Source: Siphonodentalium dalli
Lineage: Eukaryota; Mollusca; Scaphopoda; Gadilida; Siphonodentaliidae
Assembly: GCA_032622095.1 (NCBI GenBank)
Contig: CP136068.1
Span: forward strand, 113,473,546-113,537,545
Direction of reading: 5' to 3'
Length of the DNA: 64,000 nt
Under the pieces are notes generated by a model. That model saw nothing but the letters and a program-made list of their open reading frames with translations. It was not told the DNA's origin and ran no database searches. Positions 38,901 through 52,357 of this stretch are shown here, piece by piece (within the stretch, counting starts at the first letter, position 1; each line of letters begins with the position of its first letter). The position numbers and the translations under genes are program-made.

Positions 38901-41900
38901 GCGAAGCGGAATTATACCAACTATATGTTGTTCGGCATCCGACACGTCTATACGACCAGAAATGCATTGAGAACGGCGTTGATTGCTTATATGTGTACTC
39001 CAACGAAATTTGTTTTTAATTTCGGCTATCTAGTTTGGATTTGTATCAAAACAATCTTTGTAAAAACAAGATTTTCCGTTTTGAGATCGCTGAATCCGAA
39101 TGACGGTCAGAAACTTATTGATCGATCGGAAGTTCATAAAATACACACACTTCGATCTCTGTTTCCAAAGATAGCTAAGCGCCTTGACCAATCAGATGCA
39201 TGCATTTAAGTATGTGTAATTACATACATGTATCTACAACATGCGTTGGGAACTTATCTAAAGTTAATTACATGCATATAGGATCCAACAGCTGTATCGA
39301 CATGGTATCAGTTGTGTGTCAAAAAGTTCATTTTATTTACATAGTACATGTAGCTCAATATTAAATGCAGGTGTGTGACTGTGTGTATAATTTGTTGGGA
39401 ATTAATTTACATGTACTCCAACACTAATCTTGAATTGGTTATTCTAACACAGGTGATTATCACATCGAGTTCCAGATAACTATACTATAGCTGTATGTGC
39501 AGTAAAAAAACACAAACCTCACAAAAGCCTTGAACCCTATATATTACGCACAAACTCAGTGAAAGATCGGGAACATTTCTGAAGACTTCGAATCATTATA
39601 AATTGAAAAAGGCAGACACACACGCCCGCCGACACCAGCCGATACCGAGATTAATCCTTTAATAAATAATGTTTATGGTAGCACCTTCATCAATGAATGA
39701 TCGATTTTCAAAAGGTATAATGCTAACGCAATGGAAGATGATAAGCACTTTGTTTTCAAATGTGCCAAATACGACAAATTGAGAATAAATTCTCTTCGAA
39801 TGACTAAATAATAAAAGCAATGCATTTGTGGGGCCAGTGATATATCAAAATGTATATACATAATGCGAAATGACCAACCAAATACAAGTAATGTTATCAG
39901 TCGAGCATCAAAGACTTCTTTGAAACGAGAGAAGCAGCCCTATAAAATGAGGAATCGATTTATGAGTCTGTTCCGCAGGGCATAGTAGGCCCGTATACCG
40001 TTTGTTTGTATACAGTTTATTTGCACACATATATTATTGAGCTTCTACTAATATACGTCACACTTTATAAATGTTATATCAATATGTTGAAAGTTTATTA
40101 TATGAAATATGTATATATAGATGTGTAAATGATGTCTTAATACTATGACAAATGAATACGGCTCACAAGAGTGTTTTATACTAATAACATCAAATCATAT
40201 CATAAGTGTTCTAACCGTTGTGAGATCGTATAGTACATCCCTGCTGAAGATCATCTTGTCGAAGTGAATGTTCTTAATGTAAACAATCACATTGTGGTAT
40301 ATCCCATGATTTCCCGGTGTATCTGTTGCCAGCGACGCGTTTATCAGCATCGACCCCATTGATGCTAAACTCTTTGCCGCAAACTGCAAAGAGATCAAAT
40401 ATTAAAGTGATGTTAAACACTCCGGTAGGATGATAAAATAGAAATGGAGAATAGTCTTGATCAAAGTAGTTATTTTTACAAATAAGATATCCGAATTGAC
40501 AACAGATACCGTCATTCTTATACATTAATTAAAAGCAGTGACTCTCGATCGCGAAATCGTTTTCGTTAGTTTATCGCCGATAGTTGCGTCTTGAGTCGGG
40601 AATTAATATTTACAATTGAGCTTAGTTCTATGGAGTGGTGCAGTCGATTTGCTTGAGATTTTCGGCGATATTAGTAGAATGCTACATTCCTCTAGTTGGC
40701 ATAGCGCATGAAAACTGACTTGTCAGTTCCACGCACCGAACAAGTCCATAATATATCTTTAAGATTAAGAGGCAATCCCAATGGGACCAAGTGTACCTTC
40801 GCCGTGCATGTGGGCTACTTGGGGTTAGCATGGTCACGGGCTTTCGTCGAAGATCCGCATACAATCAAATTCAAAAGTTGTCTGAAAGTTCGCTTTCTCG
40901 CATCGAGTGTGTGACGATTGGAATTCCCTACCAAATGAAGTCGTAGCTTCACCAACCCTCCTGCATTTCAAGGAGATCCTCGCCCTTCATGATAGGCATT
41001 ACGAACCTGACCTTCGGGACTAGAATCAGAATAACTGACAAACCATGCTTTCAGGGCGATCCTGTAGTTCGGCTAAAGAGTACATATGTGACCCGCCATA
41101 TCAAATCCAGTCGGAAGTCGGGTTTTTTTTTTACCCTGTGCCAATGCATTCTCTTATATATGCGAGTCGACCATAGGTCGCCTCGCATATATAAGAGAAT
41201 GCGTTGACCTAACAATTTTTTACAATTTTAATAATTTTTTCTTGTATTCTTTATCATTTTTATAATTTCACCCATACAGAGCCCCAGACAAACATGAGCA
41301 GACGACACTCTTCTATAAGCTTCTATATATGTGGGGCTCCCTGCAGGGTAATGGGTGTGTTTTATTTTATGTCCTAACAAATTTCAGAAACATTTATTTA
41401 AAAAAAATGATAAAAAATTGTTAGGCCAATGCATTCCCTTATATATGCGAGACGACCTATGGTCGACTCGCATATATAAGAGAATGCATTGGCACAGGGT
41501 AAACAAAATCCCGACTTCCGACTGGATTTGATATGGCGGGTCACAATTGTTGCCTTCCTACATTCTTACAGTAATGCCCTAAGTAATCAACTCCTTAACC
41601 ACAGCAGAATTATGGGTAACCTTTCAGGATTTGGTCGGAAATGTGGTTTGTTGCCATTGCCTCTCGGGGAGAGCTTTCCGGTGAATGGCAACAAACCATA
41701 TTTCCGACTAAATCCTGAAAAGTTACCCATAATTATGCTGTGGTTAAGGAGTCGATTACTTAGGGCATTACTGCATATTCATCGTTAATGAAACCAAAAA
41801 CATTATTTGATTTGTTCCAATAAATCATATATACATGTAAATATTGAAGTGGAAAGGAGCTCAATTCGCCTCACTTTGTGAACTGCGCTTGTATCCTACA

Positions 41901-44900
41901 TATAAATATACGCCGACCCGTCCTACACGTTGTAAATGATTACTGTAGAATTGATATGTAGTGGATATGGGGAGTCGGGCGGGTCTGTGGCTTCATGTAT
42001 ACTCAAATACCACAATAAGTGGTGAAATGGGTTAATACAGATGGTCAATGATATGTTCTCATCTGCAGACGTGATTGTGAAGTTCCAAGGTATGTGTGGG
42101 AACACGAGATAGCTTGAATGATATAGTCTAAAATTTAACATTCGAATTTTAAGATCCAACCGCCAAATAATAATGTCTCAGTTCAATGGATGATTTCGCA
42201 ACCAGTATTGGGGGCGGATCATAACTGTGGCTGGGAGATCGTCGTCGTCTCAAATTCATTACTATTACTTGGTTTTACAGCCTGTGCGTATGCTGGTTCA
42301 TACAATAGCTCGTAGGGCACGGCATTTGTAGTTTTGTACAGGCATTTTCTGATAGAAAACTATATTGGTGCCAGAATATAAACGGCAACATGCATAACAC
42401 ATGCATGTTTACCAAAGCTAACGACCTGAGAAGTAAAATTTCGGTAGTTCTACATGAAACGGTGCTACTAGCACATTGCCTAAATAAACCTGTATTATTG
42501 ATTGTTGTGAGATACTTATTTACTGACAAATCTTGATAGCATCGCTACTAGTGGAACTACATGGTTTGTCCTTCTCATGTAATTAGTTGTGGTACAGGTG
42601 CATTGTATAGGTACTTTGTAGCCATCTATACCGAAATACCCGCAAAAGAATGTGTGGCAAGTTTTCGGGTGCATGATCTTACTCTTACGCAAACAGAAAG
42701 TTACCCTCTTTTCGTCAACAAATGTACACAAATTAACAAATGTCACCCAAAATGAAAGATATAGAGGATATCCACACTTTTTCAGTGGATATGGGTTATA
42801 TCTCATCACGAATGAGATTTAACCCATATCCACTGAAAAGTGTGGATATCCTGTTTATTATATACTTTAGTTACTTGCCTATGGCCCCCAATGAATGTCA
42901 ATACATCAGAAATTTCAAGCTGATATCACTCACTAATGGGATATCACTTATATTTCACTGCTAAAACCTTATAATTCATGGGCAAGTATATAATAAATAG
43001 AGGATATCCACACTTTTTCAGTGGATATTAATATTCCCATTGATTCATTTTGAGGATGGCCAGCTATGTTCCATAAACAGCATTGGTTGGAGATCCTTGG
43101 GTTACAAGGTAAATACCATCTTACCCTCGAAACCCAATATGCATTAACGGTGCTAAGCTCGCCTGGGTTATTCTACCATCTTACCCTCGAAACTCGAGAT
43201 GCATTAACGGTGATAAGCTCGTCTGGGTTATTCTACCATCTTACCCTGGAAACACGAGATGCATTAACGGTGATAAGACCATCTTACCCTGGAAACCCGA
43301 GATGCATTAACGGTGATAAGCTCGCCTGTGTTATTCTACCATCTTACCCTCGAAACCCGAGATGCATTAACGGTCATAAGCTCATCTGGGTTAATCTTCC
43401 ACACCATCCGTTTGATCATTTCCACCTGTCTTCTCCTTCTAAAAGATAAAGTTATTGTATAAATCACACAACCACAACGTTTGGAAATAGACGCTGGATA
43501 GATGTAATACATATGTAAAATAACTGGAGAACAATTTGCCTGTACAATATATCATTTGAAATTTTGAATAATGCGGAAGTTAAAAGTTCCTATATTTTCC
43601 CGAACTGGGACAGGAAATGTTACTATTTTTACAACAGTGAAACATTTTTGAAAACTAATATTTTAAAACACTTTTAAGTGCAATGTAGAAACACCATATG
43701 TTTGTCTTGTGCTTAGAGACTAATAATGTAATTGCATTGCAGTCAAGTGCATTCAAATGAATTATGTTGCAATTCAATGACTTTTATTGTAGAACAACTG
43801 TAACATAAGTTTATTTGGCCTCCTATGTTCGCCCCATCGCTACGCTGGTCTGGCCGCTACCATCATGTATATGTTCGTAATAAAATCTCAGATTTTTTAT
43901 TTAAGTGTTTTGTCAGTTACAATTCATTCTGGCTTGATCTAGCAAATTTTCAAATCAGTATGGACAGTTCGGTTTCTCAGCCAAATTTTATCTGGAAAAA
44001 CACAGAACTATAGCAGCTAGTTAAATAAATTTCCCACTCACAAAGATCCATTCCTCCATTAATTTGCCAGTTTAAATTATTTAGATATGATGCACAAATC
44101 AAATAAACAAGATTTCATCCTTTAATAATGTGTCACATGTAACAGGTGAAGGCCATTATTCAGTTACCTTCACCTCTAGCATTCCACGGTTCACTCGCTC
44201 CCCGACTCTGGATGTTTTTACCCTGTGCCAATGCATTCTCTTATATATGAGAGTCGACCATAGGTCGCCTCGGATATATAAGAGAATGCATTGGCCTAAC
44301 AATTTTTTATCATTTTTTTAAAATAAATGTTTCTGAAAAGTTTTAGGACATAAAATAAAAAACATCCATTACCCTGCAGGGAGCCCCACACATATATTGA
44401 AGCATATAGAAGAGTGTCGTCTGCTCATGTTTGTCTGGGGCTCTGTATGGGTGAAATTATAAAAATGTTAAAGAATACAAGAAAAAAATATTAAAATTGT
44501 AAAAAATTGTTAGGCCAATGCATTCTCTTATATATGCGAGGCGACCTATGGTCGACTCGCATATATAAGAGAATGCATTGAACAAATTTGGCTCCATGAT
44601 TCCTTTACTAGACCATGGCATGAATCTGTCCTCTATAGCTACGCCCGTAGAGATCATATTCCACCTGTTCAAAACCTGGGAACTATTTGATGCAGGGAAG
44701 TTTATAACATTGTAAAAAACAGAGCATCTAATATATTTCTTATGTAATACGCGTTCGTTAATAATGTAGTTCACCGTGTGAATGTCCAAACTGGAAGTTG
44801 CACGATTTAAGTGACTTTGTGGGAGATTTTGCTTTGCATCGCTTACAATCATGCAATTTCTCCCTGGTTATTAATTCAATGTTTATTGTGATATCGGCTC

Positions 44901-47900
44901 AAGAAAGTAACAAAAACCATACAATCTCGAGCTGGGACCACCCCTACTGTAGAGTAGATTATTGAGGAACACATATTAACAAAGAAATATATGCTCTGCC
45001 TTAATTGTTCAATGTTATAAAACGTGCCAGAACAACAAAAAGTTCCCAGGTTTTGTACTGGTGGAATATGATATCTACGGGCGTAGCTTTAGTGTAGAGA
45101 TTTATGACATGATCTAATACTTTACCTTATAATAAAATAGGCTATAGATATGGTCATTGTGACTGCGCCTTGATACCTCACCTGATAATAAAATAGGCTA
45201 TAGATATGGTCATTGTGACTGCGCCTTGATACCTCACCTGATAATAAAATAGGCTATAGATATGGTCATTGTGACTGCGACTTGATACCTCACCTGATAA
45301 TAAAATAGGCTATAGATATCGTCATTATGACTGCGCCTTGATACCTTACCTGATAATAAAATAGGCTATAGATATCGTCATTATGACTGCGCCTTGATAC
45401 CTTACCTGATAATAAAATAGGCTATAGATATCGTCATTATGACTGCGCCTTGATACCTTACCTGATAATAAAATAGGCTATAGATATCGTCATTATGACT
45501 GTGCCTTGATACCTTACCTGATAATAAAATAGGCTATAGATATCGTCATTATGACTGCGCCTTGATACCTTACCTGATAATAAAATAGGCTATAGATATG
45601 GTCATTATGACTGTGCCTTGATACCTTACCTGATAATAAAATAGGCTATAGATATCGTCATTATGACTGCCACCAGAACAGTCGCCAAAGATGCAGCGAC
45701 GGTCGTCGTTGCTGAAAACAGAGCAAAACACGAGTCGTCATCGAGGTTTGTGGCGCAAGTATTTAGAAGACATTACCTGGTTGGTTTGATATCAGCCCAA
45801 AGTAACCCCACATCAGCCTGAGCCCGAAGGTTGAAGACTGATATGAAGTTACCGAGTGCTGATATCAGACCTATTCTCAAACCAAATACGTAATATCCTA
45901 TCTATTAATTAGATCGCCTCTTAGTAACTGACAACTCTTTCAACTGAGTGACCCTCACAAAAAGCGATATATACACATTATTTAGCAGTGAAGTAGATTT
46001 TTATTAAAGGCATGTCATAACACCATATTAATCGGATTGGTGATATGATAAAATAATATTACTCGGTTTAAGGGAAAATTGAAGCGATATTCACCTAGTT
46101 CGATAACAGGCTTTTCTTGACACAAATGTCATAATAGTAATATCTAATTAATAAAGTGATATTACCTCCTATTATCACACAAGGTTAACCCTTTCGATAC
46201 TGAATAGATTTTCCCATTAAGTTATAAAAGCAGACATTGGACTGATCTATTAAATTTATTTGGAGGGGTGTTAATGATACATTAGCCGACGACAGTCATA
46301 AAGATCATATTTGTGACCCGCCATATCAAATCCAGTCGGAAGTCGGGATTTGTTTTACCCTGTGCCAATGCATTCTCTTATATATGCGAGTCGATCACAG
46401 GTCGCCTCGCATATATAAGAGAATGCATTGGCCTAACATTTTTTTATCATTTTTTTTAAATAAATGTTTCTGAAATTTTTTAGGACATAAAATAAAAAAC
46501 ATCCATTACATTGCATGGAGCCCCACACATATATAGAAGCATATAGAAGAGTATCGACTCTTCTATGTTTGTCTGGGGCTCTGTATGGGTGAAATTATAA
46601 AAATGTTAAGGAATACAAGAAAATATTATTAAAATTGTAAAAAATTGTTAGGCCAATGCATTCTCTTATATATGCGAGGCGACCTATGGTCGACTCGCAT
46701 ATATAAGAGAATGCATTGGCACAGGGTAAACAAAATCCCGACTTCCGACTGGATTTGATATGGCGGGTCACATTTGTGCTGAAGTATTAATATTAATTGG
46801 TGGGAAATTTTCAGATAATAAGTTCAACAATGATCTTTTTTTTAACTTATTATCTGAACATTTTCCCCAATGGGAACTACTCGTCAATGAGTATTTAGCA
46901 TAGAGAGGGTTAAGATGCCATGATAATTTGATTTGATGCGTGTGCGTCCTGTCGCTATATGGTGGGGCAACGTGATTGTGTTAAAAAAAAGTACTGTTCA
47001 TTTTCTTAAGTTTTCATTTTCGCAATGTTTGGCCCATCCAAGTAATTTGAGCAAAAGGAAACATTCATAAACATGTAGGAAACATTCATAAACATATATT
47101 TTGTATTAGTTTAATCATGGCTGCCACTGAGCTTGCAAAACGAAATGAATAGCCATTTGGGTATGGTCAGTTTGCGACAACCAACAGTGGCATTATTACA
47201 AGATTTTAATTTTTTTTTTTTTGAATGTTTTATGTACATACATGTATGTACTTATGGCGTTGCGTTCATTATTTCATTTCTTAACAGCACAATTTTCCCC
47301 ACCAGCATCATAGCAATTCAGCAGGACTCATCAAAAACATCATAACAAATTAGCAGGACCATATGCACACCGTATTACCGATCCGGATTACCACCGGTCA
47401 CGATGCGGATCACTACCGGCTGAAAGTGGCAATTTGTGTAACGGTAGGTCGACTAAAACGTTAATTATATTATATATCTGAATGTAACCCACACAAAGTT
47501 TGTTGCCGCCGTCTTTCTTACATACATTAGAAAATGGCCACGCCAAGAAAATATAAAATAATCGCCTACGATAACCTTAGAGGTAGCATATGTTACTAGG
47601 ATCTAGTTGCACGTGGCCCATTATTTATCTTCATTGCCACAATACATGATGCAAATGCATGGAATTTTCTCTTATTTCTGTTGCGTATACAAGAATGTCC
47701 ATAACTGTACAAAATGGCAATATGGTTTGTCAAGTTGAATGTAAATTAAACGCGTAGTATCGATTTCCATACTCATGGGTTCCAAAAAAACAGGATGCGG
47801 ATCGGCACCGTTCACCGTTCACCGGTACACATCCGCATCACCTGCCGGTACAGATCCGTACCCGTTCATTTCATGGGTATCTATGTTCAAAACGTCCCAG

Positions 47901-50900
47901 ATGGCCACAAATCGAACATACAAACGTGTACATTAGGCGAATGACTTAGTAAATGGTCTATCTTTTCGTACCACGAGAATACCGCATAAAGAAATAAAAC
48001 ATGAACCATCCATATCAGCTACTGCTCGAAATAATGAAACACAATGGTAAACATACGTTACAAATATAAGAATAAGTGAACATATATTGTATACTTATCA
48101 GATTTATCGGCGTCCTCCGCTAGCCCAGTTACTACTATACACGAAGGGAGAAAAAATTCACACCTTCCACAGAATGTAGGGCGAAAATGATCCAACTACA
48201 ATGATGCCACGTGGCACGCTTTTGTCAAAACAGCCGGTAGTGATCCGCATCGTGGCCGGTGGTAATCCGGATCGGTAATACGGTGTGCATATGTATGTTT
48301 GCATTTATCACAATAATGAACTCTAGTACACCAGACTAAATTATACATTCAGAATTGGGGAGATATCCCGTAATGATCGAAATTAACCCTTTACCCAACA
48401 AACCGGCCAAAACCGGCCAAATAAAGCTTCAACAGCCTAAAATATCTTCGGTCTGTCTCAATAGAACCATACAAATATGGATATCATTGGAACCGGCTCC
48501 TTGACCACATTGTGATAGTTACAGTTATGCCCTGTGCCAATGCATTCTATTATATATGCGAGTCGACCATATGTCGCCTCGCATATATAAGAGAATGCAT
48601 TGGTTACATTCTTTAACAATTTTATAATTTTTAATGTGTTAAGCCAATGCATTCTCTTATATATGCGAAGCGACCTATGGTCGACTCGCATATACTAGAG
48701 AATGCATTGGCACAGAGCCCTTCTGTTGGGTAAAGGGTTAAGTGCGGAGCAATATCATATTGATCAAAACTATAGTAAATCACACGAAGGATCAGAATTA
48801 GCTAAGAATGTATTCCTTCTACTCAGGTATCTCTATTATAGTGATGCCATATTACAAAACAAGACTAAATGGGGGTTTTCTTATCAAAGAAATGCTCCGC
48901 GAAGTAAATATGGAAAGTGCGTGGCAGCATCAGTCACCACTAAGCACGACAGACATGAAACGCATGAAAGCGAAATTAATAGAACAACACGCAAGTTTGC
49001 CTCTTCGGCAATCTAAATATCTTTACATCAAGCCGTGCCATATTTCATCAGACATAACGCATTCTGTCTGATTTAGCCGATGCTTAGTATATATGCCCCC
49101 TGATCTGGCTACTTATATACTGAAATGTAGAACAACCAATCACAGACAACCGGTGGAGCTATGCAGATGGAATTATGGAATTATGATGAATACCATTTTG
49201 TGTACAGAACGTAAAGACCTGCGAGAAATCTATATCCCGAAGTATTACTGGGAAAATCCTAACAGAAAACAATTCTCAGATTGTTGTCACTGCTAACTGT
49301 AAGTATATTGGAAAGAGAGAGCATTAGAGACCTTTCGCAAAACTCACGTTTACGATTACGGATACGGATAGAGTACTACGTCACCAACATTTGTGTACTT
49401 TCTAATCGTTGTCGTATTTTACTATCCGTAATAACGGTTACGATTTCGTGGTTTCTAATAAGCTCAAATAACACCTGAAATTTATTTTCTGAAATATATC
49501 ACTTTACTCCGTTCGAGACTGTATATGTATATCATGTAAACCATCCAGTTGTATTGAGCTACGACCTCGGTGTGCTGTTAAGATTGGCAATCACTCTACT
49601 CGTCGTCGTGAATCGCGATCTTCCCGCGAAATAAGATCGCTATTCACAACGGATAGTCATCGCTACAAAACTTTGCAGTAATATAAGTGCACTATGAAAC
49701 CAGTCGCCAATAAAAACACAGCTGACATGGATTTGGTGTTACTAAAAGAATAGTTGGCACACCCACCGACATCACCAGAGCTCAGCAGTCTCTGTTAGGT
49801 TTGTTCTTTGCAGTTATTTTAAATTTAAAAAACACAACTCGCACAAATGCGGCATTTAAAGGTACTCAATCCGATTAGATGTCCCCATATCATCAGATTC
49901 CAACAACAACAATTTTGTTTTTGAAATACCACTTCTGCATGTTATCAGAATCCAGTAATTGCCCAACATTAATGCTGACCACAGTCAACTATAGTATAAA
50001 ATTGCCCAAAACCTGTTATTTATCAATATTTTGTTCAACGAAATTTTGCCGGTTTGTCAAACATCTGACACAAAAAAGCCACTTGATGCACATCGCTTCT
50101 ACCGTGTCGACTTTGTTTCGATTTGGTAGTACCAAATCAGAAGTGATGCACATCACCGAGCACATCAACTTTATGTCGGATTTTCTAAACCCAAAGAGGT
50201 GATAGGCCTGTGCAGCCGAAATCGCATTGAAATCAAATTGCGGACTGGAAGAGTCTTGAAGTGGTGGAGTCGTGGTTGATGTGAGGTCTAAATTCAGGAA
50301 CCCCTCTTCCTCCATCAGCGTAACGTCTATCAGGTCATCCATGGTAACAACGAACTGAATTTCCACCACATATGGCCTGACATTTATACCTGTATTGCCG
50401 CAATACATCACGAGAATCCCAGGTCGTAGGTTGTGACTGGTCGAATAATTGACAATAAACAGGTCATGATTATCGCATTGTTGCAAATGAGACGATAAGT
50501 GAAGTATTAAGGGACTGTATACCAAACACGCGCTTTAAGTTCTAAAAGTGGTACGAAATAATGATGATACGTGTTCGTCAAAACTCTTACGCGTTGTCGT
50601 TTTGCGAAAGGACTTTTTGGCCATACGGATAGACTTACGACTACGAATAGCTATCCGTATTCGTAATCGTAAACGTGAGGATGCGAAAGGTCTCTACTAA
50701 GCCTTTAAAAAAGTTACCATGACGCAAGTATAATATTATAATATAAATAATATGCCATTTAAGAAAACATATTCCTGAATGAATTAGCATTATTTGCCTT
50801 TATTATTGCTATTGCCATATATTATGATGGAAGAATTTATTGATGTACATACATGTTATGTATTGTTGGTATATATGTATATACGTTGTAGCATGTTGCA

Positions 50901-51870
50901 ACTTCGATGTTGACTTTGCAAATAAACTATTCAACAAATTCATTATCCATTTTATATGTTGCCGTTCATATTCTGACACCACATGTTCTTTGAGGAAATG
51001 CCTTGAACAAATGCTATACGAACATGTCAGTGTGTGAACGTACCATTAGGACAATGTATAACAAGATTGAAATATATCCGAACCTGATTGGTTTTCGGTG
51101 AGGCAAAATTCGCCGTAAAATCCGCATGGTGGAATGTCGGGAGGGGTAAGACCATTCGATGTTTGCCAGCGCGGTTCCCTATTCATGGTGAGAACCTAGA
51201 ACGAAATGAAAAGTGTATACGTCATAACTCATCAATAAAATGTCGTTAGTAAAATCGGCCCTAAAAAAAGAAGTTAAATATTGTAAAAAATAATAACAAA
51301 TGATGAAAAATTGTTAGGCCAATGCATTGGCTTAACACATATTAAAAATGATAAAATTGTCAAAGAATGTAGAAAAATATTATAAAAAATGTTAAAAAAT
51401 GTAAGAATTTTTTTTTATAAAATTGTTAAAGAGTGTAAGAAAAAATGGTAAAAAGTGTTAAAAAATGAAATTTGTTTAGGCCAATGCATTCTCTTATATA
51501 TGCGAGGCCACCTATGGTCGACTCGCATATATAAGAGAATGCATTGGCACAGGGTATATGGGTTGATACAAAAATCGGACCTGTCGTGTTTAAATTCACG
51601 CTGAATTGTTTTTTCTCAGTTTTGCTTTGGAACGGTGGACTAAATTAGCATATGGAAAGTGAAAAAGAATATACATAGTATGCCAGATACAATTAATTAT
51701 TATAATTAATTAATATCGTTCGTTGTATCTCTCAAGATCATTCAGATTTGAAGAGACAGCGATAGGAGCGTGTATTTATGTCTTTGTCTCAGTTCAGCAG
51801 AAAGTAGAAATAGTCGGAATTATTAGTGCTTAATTACATTGGCGGCATGCACATACTCTCTCTCTCTCTC

Positions 51871-51917
<47 letters not shown>

Positions 51918-52319
51918 CATCCCTCTCTCTCTCTCTACTCACTCTCTCTATCTCTCTCTACCCCCTATCTCTCTATATCTCCCCTCTCTCTCCCTCTCAC
52001 TCTCTCTCTCCCTCTCTCTCTCTCGCTGTGTCTCTCTCTCCCCTCTCTCTCAATCTCTCTCCTCTCTTCTCTCTCGCTGTCTCTCTCCCCCTCTCTCTCC
52101 CTCTGAATGTGTATCTCTCTCTGCGTATGCCTGCCTCCCTCAAGTATTATGGTATACCCCCTCTCTCTCACTTTGAATGTTTGTCTCTCTCTCTCTCTCA
52201 AGTATTATCGTATACCTCTCTAGCTCAATCTCTCTCTCTCTCCTTCCCTCTCACTCTCTATCTCTGAATGTCTATCTCTCTATGTATGTCTCTCTCAAGT
52301 ATTATTGTATCAAGTATTC

Positions 52320-52357
<38 letters not shown>

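Noticed and set aside
38487-38945. Whole 152-codon frame as coding
   Set aside because: Only 38661-38765 is bounded by splice sites and matches the kinase-homology domain; the rest includes a foldback element.
48702-49071. Overlapping 87-104 residue plus-strand frames
   Set aside because: They start inside a MITE end, no motif, no splice context, antisense to an intron.
50016-50525. Exon of the guanylate cyclase
   Set aside because: It lies inside a terminal-inverted-repeat element, matches Harbinger transposase, and exons 51084 and 45711 already join in phase.
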